Shown: positions 34,743 through 43,872 of the stretch, in pieces | Numbering within the stretch: the first letter of the stretch is position 1 | How the letters are laid out: each line of letters begins with the position of its first letter | Assembly (NCBI RefSeq): GCF_003363135.1 | Contig: NZ_QRBB01000001.1 | Coordinates: 744,001-808,000 of the forward strand | Reading direction: 5' to 3' | Source of the DNA: Alteriqipengyuania lutimaris | Lineage (GTDB): Bacteria > Pseudomonadota > Alphaproteobacteria > Sphingomonadales > Sphingomonadaceae | DNA length: 64,000 nucleotides | Program-made: the position numbers and the translations under genes | The notes under the pieces: model-generated | Told to the model about the DNA's origin: nothing | The model's database searches: none | Seen by the model: only the letters and a program-made list of their open reading frames with translations

Positions 34743-35606
34743 TCAATCCAGCGGGGTGAAATCGAGACCGATATCCGCCGCCGGAGCGCTCTGCGTGAGC
34801 CGCCCGACCGATACGTAGTCGACGCCGCTGGCCGCCTTGGCCGCGATCGTCTCCAGCGTGATGCCGCCCGATGCCTCGGTCGGGACGCGGCCCGCGACGA
34901 TTCTTACCGCCTCGCGCAGCATGTCGGGCGCCATGTTGTCGAGCAGCAGCCGGGTGGCGCCCGCGTCGAGCGCGGGCTCGATCTGGTCGAGCCGGTCGAC
35001 CTCGCAGATGATCTCCCCCACGCCCGCCTCGCGCGCGCGGCGCACCGCTTCGCCGACCGATCCGGCAACCGCGAGGTGGTTGTCCTTGATCATCGCCGCG
35101 TCCCACAGCCCCATGCGGTGGTTGGCCCCGCCACCCATCCGAACCGCGTATTTTTCGAGGTGACGCAGGCCGGGCAGGGTCTTGCGCGTATCGAGCAGGG
35201 TGCACTCGGGATTGTCCATCCGGTCGACATAGTGGCGAACCAGCGTGGCGATTCCCGAGAGGTGTTGCACGGTATTGAGCGCGGCACGCTCCGCCGTCAG
35301 CAGTGCACGCGCGTTGCCCTCGATCCGCATGAGATCGGTGCCGGGCTCGGCTTTCGCGCCTTCTTCCACCAGCAGTTCGACCGTGCAGTCGGGGTCCAGC
35401 GCGCGGAAAAACGCCGCTGCGACCGACAGCCCGGCGACGCTGATGGGATCGCGGCTGTCCATCACGCCGGTGAACTTCGCATCCGCCGGGATGACGGCTT
35501 GCGAGGTCACGTCGCGCCCGCCTCCGGGCAGGCCTTCGCCGAGATCCTCGGCCAGGGTTGCGCGCACGAAGTTGTCGAGGTCGAAGCCGTCGATCTGGAA
35601 AGCCAT
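34743..35606 (-). CDS. nadC: Nicotinate-nucleotide pyrophosphorylase (carboxylating)
   Basis: The 287-residue enzyme converts quinolinate and PRPP to nicotinate mononucleotide in NAD synthesis. Diagnostic blocks are LAEDLGEG, LTAERAALNTVQHLSGIAT, LLDTRKTLPGLRHLEKYAV, GGGANHRMGLWDAAMIKDNH and VPTEASGGITLETI. Length is normal. No nadA or nadB lies nearby. It stands alone after a short leader, with 115 bases to the two-component genes upstream on the same strand. Confidence 0.96.
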   Translation of the reverse strand: MAFQIDGFDLDNFVRATLAEDLGEGLPGGGRDVTSQAVIPADAKFTGVMDSRDPISVAGLSVAAAFFRALDPDCTVELLVEEGAKAEPGTDLMRIEGNARALLTAERAALNTVQHLSGIATLVRHYVDRMDNPECTLLDTRKTLPGLRHLEKYAVRMGGGANHRMGLWDAAMIKDNHLAVAGSVGEAVRRAREAGVGEIICEVDRLDQIEPALDAGATRLLLDNMAPDMLREAVRIVAGRVPTEASGGITLETIAAKAASGVDYVSVGRLTQSAPAADIGLDFTPLD

Positions 35607-35721
35607 GTCTACTCCCGTTCGTCCCGATCCTGTCGGAGGGATCCACGTCGTTTTCGGGGCATCGTGCTAGAAGGAAAAAAGATCCTTCGACAAGGCCGGC
35701 ATGAGCGGTGCGGGAGCAATC

Positions 35722-36519
35722 TCAATGCACGAAGCGCGCGACCACGTCGCGGTAGGAGCGCGAGACCTTCACCTCGGCACCCGATCCCAGCACCAGGAAG
35801 CATTCGCCGTTGGTATGCGGCTTCACCTGGCGCACCTGATCGAGATTGACGATCGTGCTGCGGTGGACGCGCTGGAACTTGCGCGGGTCCAGCCGTCGTT
35901 CGAGATCCTTCATCGTCTCGCGCAGGATCAGCGAATTGTCGCCGGTATAGATACACATGTAGTCGCCCGCCGCCTCGATATGCTCGATCGAATCGACTTC
36001 GACGCGGAAGATCTTGCCGCGGTCCTTCACGTTGATCAGCTTCTCGAACCGCTCGGCGCCGTCGGGGGAGCCTTCCTGCAATTCCTCGGCCGCTTCGGGG
36101 GCGACTTCGGCCAGCACGTTCATCAGCTTTTCCGCCTCGTCCGCGCCGCGCTTTTCATTGAGCCGCTGGCGTACGCGCTCGATCACGTCGGCCAGCTTGT
36201 CCTCGTCGACAGGTTTCATCAGGTAATGCAGCGCATTGGCTTGGAAGGCGCGGATCGCGTGTTCCTGATAGGCGGTCACGAAGACGAACAGCGGCGGTTC
36301 GATATCCATCACACCCTGGACGACGCCGAATCCGTCGAAGCCGGGCATCTGGATGTCGAGGAACACGAGGTCGGGTCGCAAGGTCTTGATCTTGCGAATG
36401 GCCTCGCGGCCATTCGAGCAGGTGTCGATTATCTCCACGTCCTCGAAGGGTTCCAGGCGCAGCTGGAGCCCCTGAACCGCGAGCTTTTCATCATCCACGA
36501 TGATCGTCTTGATGGTCAT
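35722..36519 (-). CDS. LytTR-type response regulator
   Basis: The 265-residue protein has a receiver domain (TIIVDDEKLAVQGLQLRLEP) with phospho-acceptor in LVFLDIQMPGFDGFG and Lys in FVTAYQEHAIRAF..MKPVD, then a linker and a LytTR DNA-binding domain (IFRVEVDSIEHIEAAGDYMC, FQRVHRSTIVNLDQVRQV). Such regulators work as dimers on direct repeats. ATG 36519 (MTIKT) is preferred to GTG 36525. It is directly downstream of its sensor kinase (stop 36527), so the pair forms one operon. Confidence 0.94.
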   Translation of the reverse strand: MTIKTIIVDDEKLAVQGLQLRLEPFEDVEIIDTCSNGREAIRKIKTLRPDLVFLDIQMPGFDGFGVVQGVMDIEPPLFVFVTAYQEHAIRAFQANALHYLMKPVDEDKLADVIERVRQRLNEKRGADEAEKLMNVLAEVAPEAAEELQEGSPDGAERFEKLINVKDRGKIFRVEVDSIEHIEAAGDYMCIYTGDNSLILRETMKDLERRLDPRKFQRVHRSTIVNLDQVRQVKPHTNGECFLVLGSGAEVKVSRSYRDVVARFVH

Positions 36520-36526
36520 TTTCACA

Positions 36527-37783
36527 CTATCCTATGGCGCGGGGGTACGCCGTATCGTCAACGGGCGGGGCATTGTCCTGTTTCCCGCTACCCGTTCCGA
36601 CAGAACCCGTTCCATCGCGCAAGGAGGGATGGGTCGTCAATTCGGGCGGCGGGACTAGCGGGGCGACCTCTTCCTCTCCCTCGCGCTCGAAGGGGAGTTC
36701 GATGATCACCGTGAAGCCTCCGTTGGCCGGTGACCTGATCTCGAACAGGTGCTGATCGCCATAGGCTTGCGCCAGACGGTCCCGTATATTCGTCAGGCCG
36801 ACGCCGGTCGAATCGGGGCTCGCGCTGGCGGGGACTTCGCCGCGGGTCGATTCCACGGGAGATTTCAGTCCCGGGCCCGTATCGGACACCACCAGCCGCA
36901 GCCGCTTGCCCGATACTTGAGCCGACAGCGAAATCTTGGCGCCCTCTTCGAGGGGGGAGACGGCGTATTTGATCGCATTCTCGATGAGCGGCTGGAGCAG
37001 CAGCGAGGGAAGCACTCCCTCGGCGGCTTCCTCGGCAATGTCGAATTCGGTCTGCAACCGCTCCTCGAACCGCATGCGTTCGATATCGAGATAGAGCTTC
37101 AGCGTCTCGACCTCCTGCTCCACCGTCACCGTTCCGCCGGGTTGCGACACCAGCGTATGGCGCAGGAAACGCGAGAGGCGCGTCAGCATCGCATTGGCGG
37201 GCTCGGTCTGTTTCAGCAGCACCAGCGTGCTGATCGAATTGAGCGTATTGAACAGGAAATGCGGATTGAGCTGGTAGCGCAGCATCGCGAGCTGCGCGCT
37301 GGTCGCCTGCGCCTCGAGCCGCTCGAGCCGGTCGGCCTGCTCTTCCAGCTGGAGGAAATAGTTGATCGCGTAATAGAGCCCGGTCCATGCGCCGAGCAGC
37401 GGCAACTCGACGAACAGGTAGAGGAAAAACAGCTGCGTGAGCGTGGTCTCGCGGTCCGAGTAATAGAGGCCGACCACCCACGCCTCCACCAGCACCTGCG
37501 TGCTCACCGCAGCGGCGAGAGCGAGCGTGGTGAAGCCCCATGTGACGAGCGGGGGGCGACCGATCAGGTTGCGGTAGACCACCGATAGCAGCAGGCTGAG
37601 CGAGAAGCCCGTGACCGTGGCGATGAAGACCAGCATCAGGAAGCCGAGGCCCTGGTCGTTCACCACGCCTTGGATGCCGCGCAGCACCATCGCGCCGCCC
37701 CAACCGGCGAACTGGAGGTTCCAGAACGCGCGGTTCTTGTTCGCGAAAAACGGCGCAGGGCGGGAGGGCAGCACGGCCATCAT
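36527..37783 (-). CDS. Sensor histidine kinase of the LytS/YpdA-like family
   Basis: The 418-residue membrane kinase has four hydrophobic segments in the first 155 residues, a coiled-coil (LQLEEQADRLERLEAQATSA), the phospho-acceptor His in YQLNPHFLFNTLNSI and ATP-binding boxes LLLQPLIENAIKYAVSPL and VVSDTGPGLKS..GVGLTNIRDRL. The C-terminal 50 residues are Pro-rich and unconserved. It controls the adjacent LytTR regulator. AGGGAACGCGC precedes ATG 37783. The signal is unknown; the multi-helix sensor suggests a membrane-embedded cue. Confidence 0.94.
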   Translation of the reverse strand: MMAVLPSRPAPFFANKNRAFWNLQFAGWGGAMVLRGIQGVVNDQGLGFLMLVFIATVTGFSLSLLLSVVYRNLIGRPPLVTWGFTTLALAAAVSTQVLVEAWVVGLYYSDRETTLTQLFFLYLFVELPLLGAWTGLYYAINYFLQLEEQADRLERLEAQATSAQLAMLRYQLNPHFLFNTLNSISTLVLLKQTEPANAMLTRLSRFLRHTLVSQPGGTVTVEQEVETLKLYLDIERMRFEERLQTEFDIAEEAAEGVLPSLLLQPLIENAIKYAVSPLEEGAKISLSAQVSGKRLRLVVSDTGPGLKSPVESTRGEVPASASPDSTGVGLTNIRDRLAQAYGDQHLFEIRSPANGGFTVIIELPFEREGEEEVAPLVPPPELTTHPSLRDGTGSVGTGSGKQDNAPPVDDTAYPRAIG

Positions 37784-37873
37784 GCGCGTTCCCTAGCGCA
37801 ACCAAGGCGTTTCTCCCAAACTTTTGCGCGAGGTCCCGCGATAGGATAGCGTGCGCCTGAGAGGAGAGGACAT

Positions 37874-38464
37874 ATGCAGCCGGCCGATACGCTTCATTCC
37901 GTCGCCGCACGCGCGAAATTTCGCGAAATGAAGGAAGGCACGCAGGACGACTGGGCGATCATCGGCAGCGAATACCGCGCCTTTGCCAAGGGTCTGCCCG
38001 ACCGGGTGCTCAACCATCTCAAACTGCTCGACGGCGATTTCGGCGGCTTTCCGGTCTGCCGGCTCGAACATTCGCTGCAGACCGCCACGCGCGCGCATCG
38101 CGACGGACGCTCCGAGCAATATGTCGTCATGGCGCTGCTGCACGATATCGGCGATACGCTGGGCAGCTACAATCATCCCGAAGTCGGCGCGGCGATCATC
38201 AAGCCCTTCGTGACCGAGGATATCCACTGGATCTGCCAGAACCATGGCGCCTTCCAGGGCTACTACTACTTCCACTTCCTCGGCATGGATCGCAACGCGC
38301 GTGAGGCGTTTAGCGACAATCCGCATTACGAGGCGTGCAGGCATTTCTGCGAAACCTACGACCAGGCCGCCTTCGATCCCGACTACGACAGCGAGACGCT
38401 GGAATTCTTCGAACCGATGGTGCGCCGCGTGATGGCGAGGCCGCTCGCCTCGGCCAGCGCCTAG
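37874..38464 (+). CDS. HD domain phosphohydrolase
   Basis: The 196-residue protein carries an HD motif in VVMALLHDIGDTLGSYNHPE (H90, D91), with additional likely ligands H66, H118 and H124. It resembles PhnZ-like HD oxygenases or hydrolases that use a mixed-valent di-iron site, but no PhnY partner is present, so a plain phosphohydrolase is equally possible. A strong Shine-Dalgarno (GAGAGGAGAGGA) precedes ATG 37874. It converges with the PDZ-M48 gene and shares the CTAG at 38461-38464. Confidence 0.82.
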   Translation: MQPADTLHSVAARAKFREMKEGTQDDWAIIGSEYRAFAKGLPDRVLNHLKLLDGDFGGFPVCRLEHSLQTATRAHRDGRSEQYVVMALLHDIGDTLGSYNHPEVGAAIIKPFVTEDIHWICQNHGAFQGYYYFHFLGMDRNAREAFSDNPHYEACRHFCETYDQAAFDPDYDSETLEFFEPMVRRVMARPLASASA

Positions 38465-39537
38465 CGCGTGGCGCGCTTCGATCCGGGCAGCTCTTCGCGG
38501 CTGAAATGCTGCGCCCAGTCGAGTTCGCGCTCGCTTTGTTGCAGGCTCTCGATCAGGGGGAGCTCGGCCTCGATGAATTCGACCCGCTCGTCCCAGCCGT
38601 CATGCGTGCGTGCGCGGAAGATCCAGCCGCCGTGGCGCGGGCCCCATTCCTCGAAGAACCGCATCGCGGCGCGCGGGTCGAAGCCCGCATTGGCGAGCAG
38701 CCACGGCATCAGCCGGTCGGCCTCGCGCTCGGTCAGGCGCACCGCCTTGCGCTTGCGGCCGCCATTGGCATCGAACCACGCGCGATGGCGCAAAAGGTTA
38801 TGCGCGAGCTCGTGCGAGAGCACGGCGGCCAGCAGCGGGTCGGGATAGTCGATCCCGGCGAAATCGGGGCCGATGACGATGCGGTGCCCGTCGGCCACCG
38901 CGCGGCCGCCTTCGCCGATCTCGAACCTGCTGCGGCAGGCGGGCACGCCATCGATCTCAATCGTCGCCGGTCCTTCGGAACGCATGACGGTGATCGGCAG
39001 TCGGCCGGTTTGGGCGAGCAGTCGCTCGGCCTCCGCCCGGATCGTCTCGATCCGCTCCCACGGTTCGGCGCCTTCGGTCGCAATGTCGGCGATCCGCATC
39101 GCCCCGATCGCAAGCACCGTGTCGTCGACCACTACTCCCGCACGCTCGGCCGGGCCGCCGGGGACCAGTGCCTGCACGCCGACATCGCCCGTGAGGCCGA
39201 GCACGCGGCGCAGCCGGTCGCCCGCGCCGTAGGCGGCCATGTCGTGGAGCAGGAGCCCCGCCGACGAGGTCGCGTCCTCGCAATAGCGCGCATTGCCCGT
39301 CAGCAGCCGGTACCCGAGCACGAGCACCCGCGCGTCCTGCGCCCGGAGCTGCGCCACATCTTCGGGAAGCGGAGCGCGCGTTGCCTCAACTTCGGGCGCG
39401 GGGACCGCCGGCAGCTGGACCCGGGGATTGGCTTCGACGCCGGCTTGTGCTTCGACCTGCGCAAAAGTCGGCGATCCTGCCGCCACGATTGCGAGTGCGG
39501 CGAGCCAGCGCGTCATACTCCGAACGGCGAAGGTCAT
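38461..39537 (-). CDS. PDZ-containing M48-like metalloprotease (exported)
   Basis: The 358-residue protein has an N-terminal signal (MTFAVRSMTRWLAALAIVAA), a PDZ-like middle (GVQALVPGGPAERAGVVVDD and TVLAIG) and a zinc site: HELAHNLLRH and, downstream, LTEREADRLMPWLL as third ligand. It overlaps the DsbA-like gene as ATGA and is the last of a five-gene minus-strand run. An exported protease acting on envelope proteins is likely. It belongs to the same M48 clan as the BepA-like gene two positions upstream. Confidence 0.85.
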   Translation of the reverse strand: MTFAVRSMTRWLAALAIVAAGSPTFAQVEAQAGVEANPRVQLPAVPAPEVEATRAPLPEDVAQLRAQDARVLVLGYRLLTGNARYCEDATSSAGLLLHDMAAYGAGDRLRRVLGLTGDVGVQALVPGGPAERAGVVVDDTVLAIGAMRIADIATEGAEPWERIETIRAEAERLLAQTGRLPITVMRSEGPATIEIDGVPACRSRFEIGEGGRAVADGHRIVIGPDFAGIDYPDPLLAAVLSHELAHNLLRHRAWFDANGGRKRKAVRLTEREADRLMPWLLANAGFDPRAAMRFFEEWGPRHGGWIFRARTHDGWDERVEFIEAELPLIESLQQSERELDWAQHFSREELPGSKRATR

Positions 39538-40253
39538 GACGCGTCGGTCGTATCGCCGATCGCTTCGGCAAGCGCCTCGACGCCCTGTGCGCCCTGGAGG
39601 ATGCGGTTGCCCGTGATCCATGCGGGCGTGCCGGTAAAGCCGAGCTCTTCGGCCAGCAGCGCGTTGCGCATCAGCTCCATCGTCACATCTTCGCCCTGCG
39701 CTTCGGTCCGTGCACGTCGAACGTCGAGCCCGGCTGCCTCGGCCGCGCGCGCGATGGCTGCATCGTCGGCGGTTTCCTGCTCGAACAGCGCGCGGTGGAA
39801 GGCGGCGAACTTGTCTTGCTTGGCCGCCGCCAGCGCCATGCGCGCCGCCGCCTCGCTGCCTTCGAAGATCGGCCATTCCTTGATCACCACCCGCAGTTCG
39901 GGATCCTGCGCGACCAGCTGTTCGACATGCGCGTGGCTCAACCGGCAATAGCCGCAATTATAGTCCGAAAATTCGAACAGGGTTCGGCTCCCCTCCGGGT
40001 TGCCCAGCACCGCGCCGGGGAAGGGCGCGCGCCATTCCTCGCCCGCCGCCGCCAGGCGCCTTTCCGCATCGCGCGCCTGAAGCTCGCTCGCCATGCGCTG
40101 GAGCATTTCGGGATTGTCCAGCAGGTAGGCTTCGGTCTGCCGGTCGGCCCAATGCTGGCCGATACCGGTGATCGCAAACAGGCCCGCACCCAGCAGCCCG
40201 CCCAGCAGGGCGAGCGCGAACACCCCGATGCCGCGCAGAATCGATTCTTTCAT
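39534..40253 (-). CDS. DsbA-family thiol:disulfide oxidoreductase
   Basis: The 239-residue protein is membrane anchored (residues 5-30 hydrophobic) with a thioredoxin domain carrying C100-G-Y-C103 in EFSDYNCGYCRLSH, as in ScsC/BdbD-type proteins. The cis-Pro loop is GFTGTPAWITGNRI. It should introduce or reshuffle disulfides in periplasmic proteins. It lies between two metalloproteases (12 bases after the BepA-like stop) and overlaps the next gene by four bases. No DsbB is nearby. Confidence 0.92.
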   Translation of the reverse strand: MKESILRGIGVFALALLGGLLGAGLFAITGIGQHWADRQTEAYLLDNPEMLQRMASELQARDAERRLAAAGEEWRAPFPGAVLGNPEGSRTLFEFSDYNCGYCRLSHAHVEQLVAQDPELRVVIKEWPIFEGSEAAARMALAAAKQDKFAAFHRALFEQETADDAAIARAAEAAGLDVRRARTEAQGEDVTMELMRNALLAEELGFTGTPAWITGNRILQGAQGVEALAEAIGDTTDAS

Positions 40254-40265
40254 GTTTGCAGGCCC

Positions 40266-41621
40266 TTAGCTGTCTTCGCGCGCACGTTCGAGTGCGGCCT
40301 GCGCCTGCATTCGCACATCCTGCGCGCGCAGCCAGTCGGCCGAGCCGACGGGCAGGGCGGACTCGGCCAGCTGCGCGCTGCGCAACGCCGCGAGGTAATC
40401 GCGCGTCATCACCTGCCGCTCCGCGCTCGCCAGATGCGCGCGCGGCATGTCGCCGCGTTCGGCATAGACCACGCCCAGCTGGTACCACGCGAAGGGATTG
40501 AGCCGGTCCTTGGCGACCGCAGCGCGCAGAACCTGCTCGGCCTCTTCGAAATTGTCCGAATTCTCGGTCGCGATCAGGGCGTGACCGAACATCGATGCGA
40601 TCAGCGGCTGGTTGAAGGTGAGCTCGGTCGCGCGGCGAAGGTCGGGCAGCGCCTCGTCAGGGCGGCCCGACTCGAGCAGGATCTGCCCGCGCAGCTCGAG
40701 GAAATAGGGATTGTCGGGATTGGCCGCGAGCAGCGCGTCCGCCTCGTCCAGCGCGGCGTCGATCTGCGCGTCCTTGTGGTAGGCATAGGCGCGGGCATAG
40801 CGCGCGGGCACGCTGGTGTCCGACCGCGGATAGGTGCGCAGCGTCCGGTCCGTTTCGGACAGGTAGCCGAAAAGCTTGGCGCGGGCGCGTTCGAAGCGGA
40901 CCTGCAATTCGGGATCGGGCGGCGTGTCCCACGCCGCGTCGCGCTGGTAGACCTCGCGCAGGCGCGCGATCCGGTCGCCCGAAAGCGGGTGGGTGCGGTT
41001 GAAGCCCGCCTCGTCGCTCTGGCTGCGGCTGTAGCGGTATTCCTGGTTGAGCAGCTTGCCGAAGAACTCCAGCGAACCCTTGCCGGTGACGCCGGCCTTG
41101 GAAAGATATTCCGCGCCCGCCGCGTCGGCCGCCGATTCCTGTACGCGGCTGAAGGCGAGGTACTTGCCCATCGCCGCGCGCTGGCCCGCCATCATCGCAC
41201 CGATCGCCGCATCGCCCGCGCCTGCGGCGGCGGCGGCGATCCCGATCAGCAGCGACAGAATGGAAATGGTCTGCGCGCTGCGCATCCCGTCGCCCGAACT
41301 GATGACGTGTCCGCCGGTGATATGGCCGAGCTCGTGGGCGATCACGCCCTGGACCTCGTTGGCGCTGTCCGCCGCGTTGATCAGCCCGGTGTGGATGTAG
41401 ACCACCTGGCCCCCTGCAACGAAGGCGTTGATCGACGGATCGTTGACCAGCACGACTTCGACATTGCCCGGCCGGAGCCCCGCCGCCTCCGCCAGCGGAG
41501 CGGCCATGTCGTTCAGCAGCGCCTCGGTCTCGGCGTCGCGCAGCACGCTTTGCGCCATGGCGGGCTGCACCGTGAGGGCAAGCGCCAGCAGGCAGGCGAG
41601 GAGTCTGGAAAGGAACGCCAT
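40266..41621 (-). CDS. M48 family metalloprotease with TPR region (BepA-like)
   Basis: The 451-residue protein starts with a signal peptide (MAFLSRLLACLLALALTVQP), followed by the M48 zinc motif VIAHELGHITGGHVIS and a third ligand in AADAAGAEYLSKAG. After residue 260 come TPR-type helical repeats (RYARAYAYHKDAQIDAALDE; NPFAWYQLGVVYAERGDMPR). This is the architecture of BepA/YfgC, which controls assembly and quality of outer-membrane proteins such as LptD. Its neighbours, a DsbA and an M48-PDZ protease, fit that role. Confidence 0.92.
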   Translation of the reverse strand: MAFLSRLLACLLALALTVQPAMAQSVLRDAETEALLNDMAAPLAEAAGLRPGNVEVVLVNDPSINAFVAGGQVVYIHTGLINAADSANEVQGVIAHELGHITGGHVISSGDGMRSAQTISILSLLIGIAAAAAGAGDAAIGAMMAGQRAAMGKYLAFSRVQESAADAAGAEYLSKAGVTGKGSLEFFGKLLNQEYRYSRSQSDEAGFNRTHPLSGDRIARLREVYQRDAAWDTPPDPELQVRFERARAKLFGYLSETDRTLRTYPRSDTSVPARYARAYAYHKDAQIDAALDEADALLAANPDNPYFLELRGQILLESGRPDEALPDLRRATELTFNQPLIASMFGHALIATENSDNFEEAEQVLRAAVAKDRLNPFAWYQLGVVYAERGDMPRAHLASAERQVMTRDYLAALRSAQLAESALPVGSADWLRAQDVRMQAQAALERAREDS

Positions 41622-41633
41622 GATGCGTCCACG

Positions 41634-42704
41634 CTAGCCCCCGGAGGGCTGAATGTCTCCTGAAGCTTCGTCCTCATTGTCAGTGACATCCGCCTGGGGT
41701 TCATCGGCCCCCGGCGCGGGTTCACCCGTCGCCCGCGCTTCGCGCAGGCGGCGGCGCGTCTCGATCCGCTCGCGCGCACCCTCGCGAACCCGTTCGCGCA
41801 GGAAGCCGGTGACCTCGTCCTTGACCCGCGCATCATTGTCGAAGGGCCGGGCGAGCGTCATGAGAATGCCCGCGTGGCCCATGTCGTTGAACACGACATG
41901 CCGCGCGCGCGCGCCCTTTGCCGCGAGGGCATTGAAAAGCACTTCGGAATTCTCGCGTTCCACGCTCTCGTCGTAGAACCCGGTCGCCAGCAGCATGGGC
42001 GGGGCATCGGCGCGTGCAAAACGCACGGGCTGCGTTGCCGCAAGCGGCCGCGCCTCGCCAAAGGCTTCTTCGGTGTTTTCGCTGTCGAGCGGTAGGAAAT
42101 CGTATGGCCCTGCCAGCCCGATCACGCCGTCGATCGTGTCGTCGGGCAGGCCCAGGCGCCGGGTCCAGCGCCGGTCGAGACCCAGCATGACCGCGTTGTA
42201 GGCCCCTGCCGAATGACCCATGAGGTAGATACGCTCCGGATCGCCGCCGTATTTCGCGATGTTCTGGGTGGTCCAGCGAAGCGCCGCCGCGCTGTCGGCC
42301 AGCATCGCGGGATATTTGCCTTCGGGCAGCAGGCGATAGCCGACATTGACGACCACGAAGCCCCTGGGCGCGAAATTGCGGCCGATGAAGCCGTAGGAAG
42401 CCGGATCGCCATCGGACCAGCCGCCGCCGTGGAAGAAGACGAGCACCGGCTGCAGCGCATCCTCGGGCGCGTCTTCGCTGCGATAGATGAACAGCTTGCG
42501 ATCCTCGTGCCGGCCATAGGCCAGCGGGCCCCGCTCTTCGACCGGCGCATCGAAGGTAAAGGCGAGGTCGGCCTTGTCGAGCAGGTCGTGCCGCAGGTCC
42601 GGCCAGATCCAGTGGTAGAGGTTGTAGGCGAGGATCGTCAGCGCGAGGACGAAGAGCATCTGGAACAGACAGCAGCCGCCCGGTTCCTTAGGCTTCCTCT
42701 CCAT
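41634..42704 (-). CDS. Membrane-anchored alpha/beta hydrolase
   Basis: The 356-residue protein has a hydrophobic anchor (LFQMLFVLALTILAYNLYHW) near residue 20, then an esterase/lipase fold with oxyanion HGGGWSDGD, the nucleophile elbow GHSAGAYNAV and a late His in VVFNDMGHAGIL. A polar, acidic tail of about 60 residues ends it. The family hydrolyses esters on small or acylated molecules. ATG 42704 (MERKPKE) overlaps the App1-like gene by 17 bases; a longer start at 42755 is possible. Confidence 0.85.
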   Translation of the reverse strand: MERKPKEPGGCCLFQMLFVLALTILAYNLYHWIWPDLRHDLLDKADLAFTFDAPVEERGPLAYGRHEDRKLFIYRSEDAPEDALQPVLVFFHGGGWSDGDPASYGFIGRNFAPRGFVVVNVGYRLLPEGKYPAMLADSAAALRWTTQNIAKYGGDPERIYLMGHSAGAYNAVMLGLDRRWTRRLGLPDDTIDGVIGLAGPYDFLPLDSENTEEAFGEARPLAATQPVRFARADAPPMLLATGFYDESVERENSEVLFNALAAKGARARHVVFNDMGHAGILMTLARPFDNDARVKDEVTGFLRERVREGARERIETRRRLREARATGEPAPGADEPQADVTDNEDEASGDIQPSGG

Positions 42705-43794
42705 CTCCCGGGCCCACCGTTTCCACGATGCGCGATGTTTCCCCATGCGGTGCAACCCCTGCTGCTCTCAGGAAATCCTTGCCGACCGCATAGCTGTTTC
42801 CCAACCACAGCGGGACTCCAAAGCTTTCGATGACCCGTTTCGCGTCAAGTTCGACTTCCGACAGCGCCTTTTCGGTCGTGCGGATGAAGACCGCGGCGAT
42901 CCTGTCGGGCTGGCGCGCCACCGCTTCGGCGAAGGCGGGCAGGTCGCCCTGCGTATCGTCGCCGATGAAGGCGAAGCGCAGGTGCCCAAAATGATCGAGG
43001 ATTTCGGCAATGGCGCGACGCTTGTGCGCGCCGTGGCTCTTCTTGCCGATGGTCGCCATGTTGAAGCCCCAGTTGCGCAGGAACAGCGCACCCAGCGGCA
43101 TCTCGCGCGATTGCTGGAACGCGACGAGGTACGAAAACAGGTTCCACGGGGATGACGAGATATAGAAGAAGGGGCGGTGCGTGGCAGGGATGAAGCTGCC
43201 GGTCGGCTGGTCCTTGCCGGCCCCGGCAACCCCGCCGCCGATGGCGCCGTAGAAGACGTCGGCCCCTTCGACCAGAATCCGTTCGTGCGGCATCTGTGCG
43301 AAGATGCGCTTCCAGTTGCGGACCACGTTGTGCCAGCCGCCGGTGATGCCGGTTTCCATGATCGTGTCGTCGATGTCCGAGATGACACCGATCTGCGCAT
43401 CGGCTCCGGGCACCAGCACGTGACCCGTCACCGTCTGGTGGCCATCGACATTGTCCCACCCCAGCCGCACGATCTCCCATGCGGTTTGGGCGGGATAAGG
43501 CCAGTCGCCTTCCAGATCGACTTCGAACCTGAAATAGCCGTCATCGCCGGATGTGGCGTGGTGCGTGAAATCCTTGCCGTCGGCCCGGGTAAGGCACAGC
43601 GTCACGTCGACTCCCGCCACTTCGCTGGCGAAGAACTGAGACATCATGACCCGGATGGTGCCCCAGCGACTGCGGCCCTTCTCGAATTCGGGAGCGCGCG
43701 ACCGCTGGGTCCTGCCCACCAGAACCAGCCGGTCGTGGCTGCGATAGCCGAAGAATGGCTGCACGCGGGTAGGTCTGCGCCGGAAAATCCCCAT
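42688..43794 (-). CDS. App1-like phosphatase (DUF2183, DxDxT)
   Basis: The 368-residue protein has the DUF2183 core with D-x-D-x-T in IGVISDIDDTIMETGITGGW (near residue 138), followed by FFYISSSPWNLFSYLVAF and FAFIGDDTQGDLPAF. Yeast App1 is a phosphatidate phosphatase of this superfamily, so lipid dephosphorylation is likely. No signal peptide is seen; start ATG 43794 (MGIFRRRPTRV) fits homologues. It leads a tight five-gene run ending at 38461. Confidence 0.85.
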   Translation of the reverse strand: MGIFRRRPTRVQPFFGYRSHDRLVLVGRTQRSRAPEFEKGRSRWGTIRVMMSQFFASEVAGVDVTLCLTRADGKDFTHHATSGDDGYFRFEVDLEGDWPYPAQTAWEIVRLGWDNVDGHQTVTGHVLVPGADAQIGVISDIDDTIMETGITGGWHNVVRNWKRIFAQMPHERILVEGADVFYGAIGGGVAGAGKDQPTGSFIPATHRPFFYISSSPWNLFSYLVAFQQSREMPLGALFLRNWGFNMATIGKKSHGAHKRRAIAEILDHFGHLRFAFIGDDTQGDLPAFAEAVARQPDRIAAVFIRTTEKALSEVELDAKRVIESFGVPLWLGNSYAVGKDFLRAAGVAPHGETSRIVETVGPGDGEEA

Positions 43795-43872
43795 GCGCAG
43801 CGAGCTAGCGTGCCGACGGGCCCGCGTGAACCCCCGCAAGAGGCTCTGTCGTCAGACGCGAATAAGCTGTGC

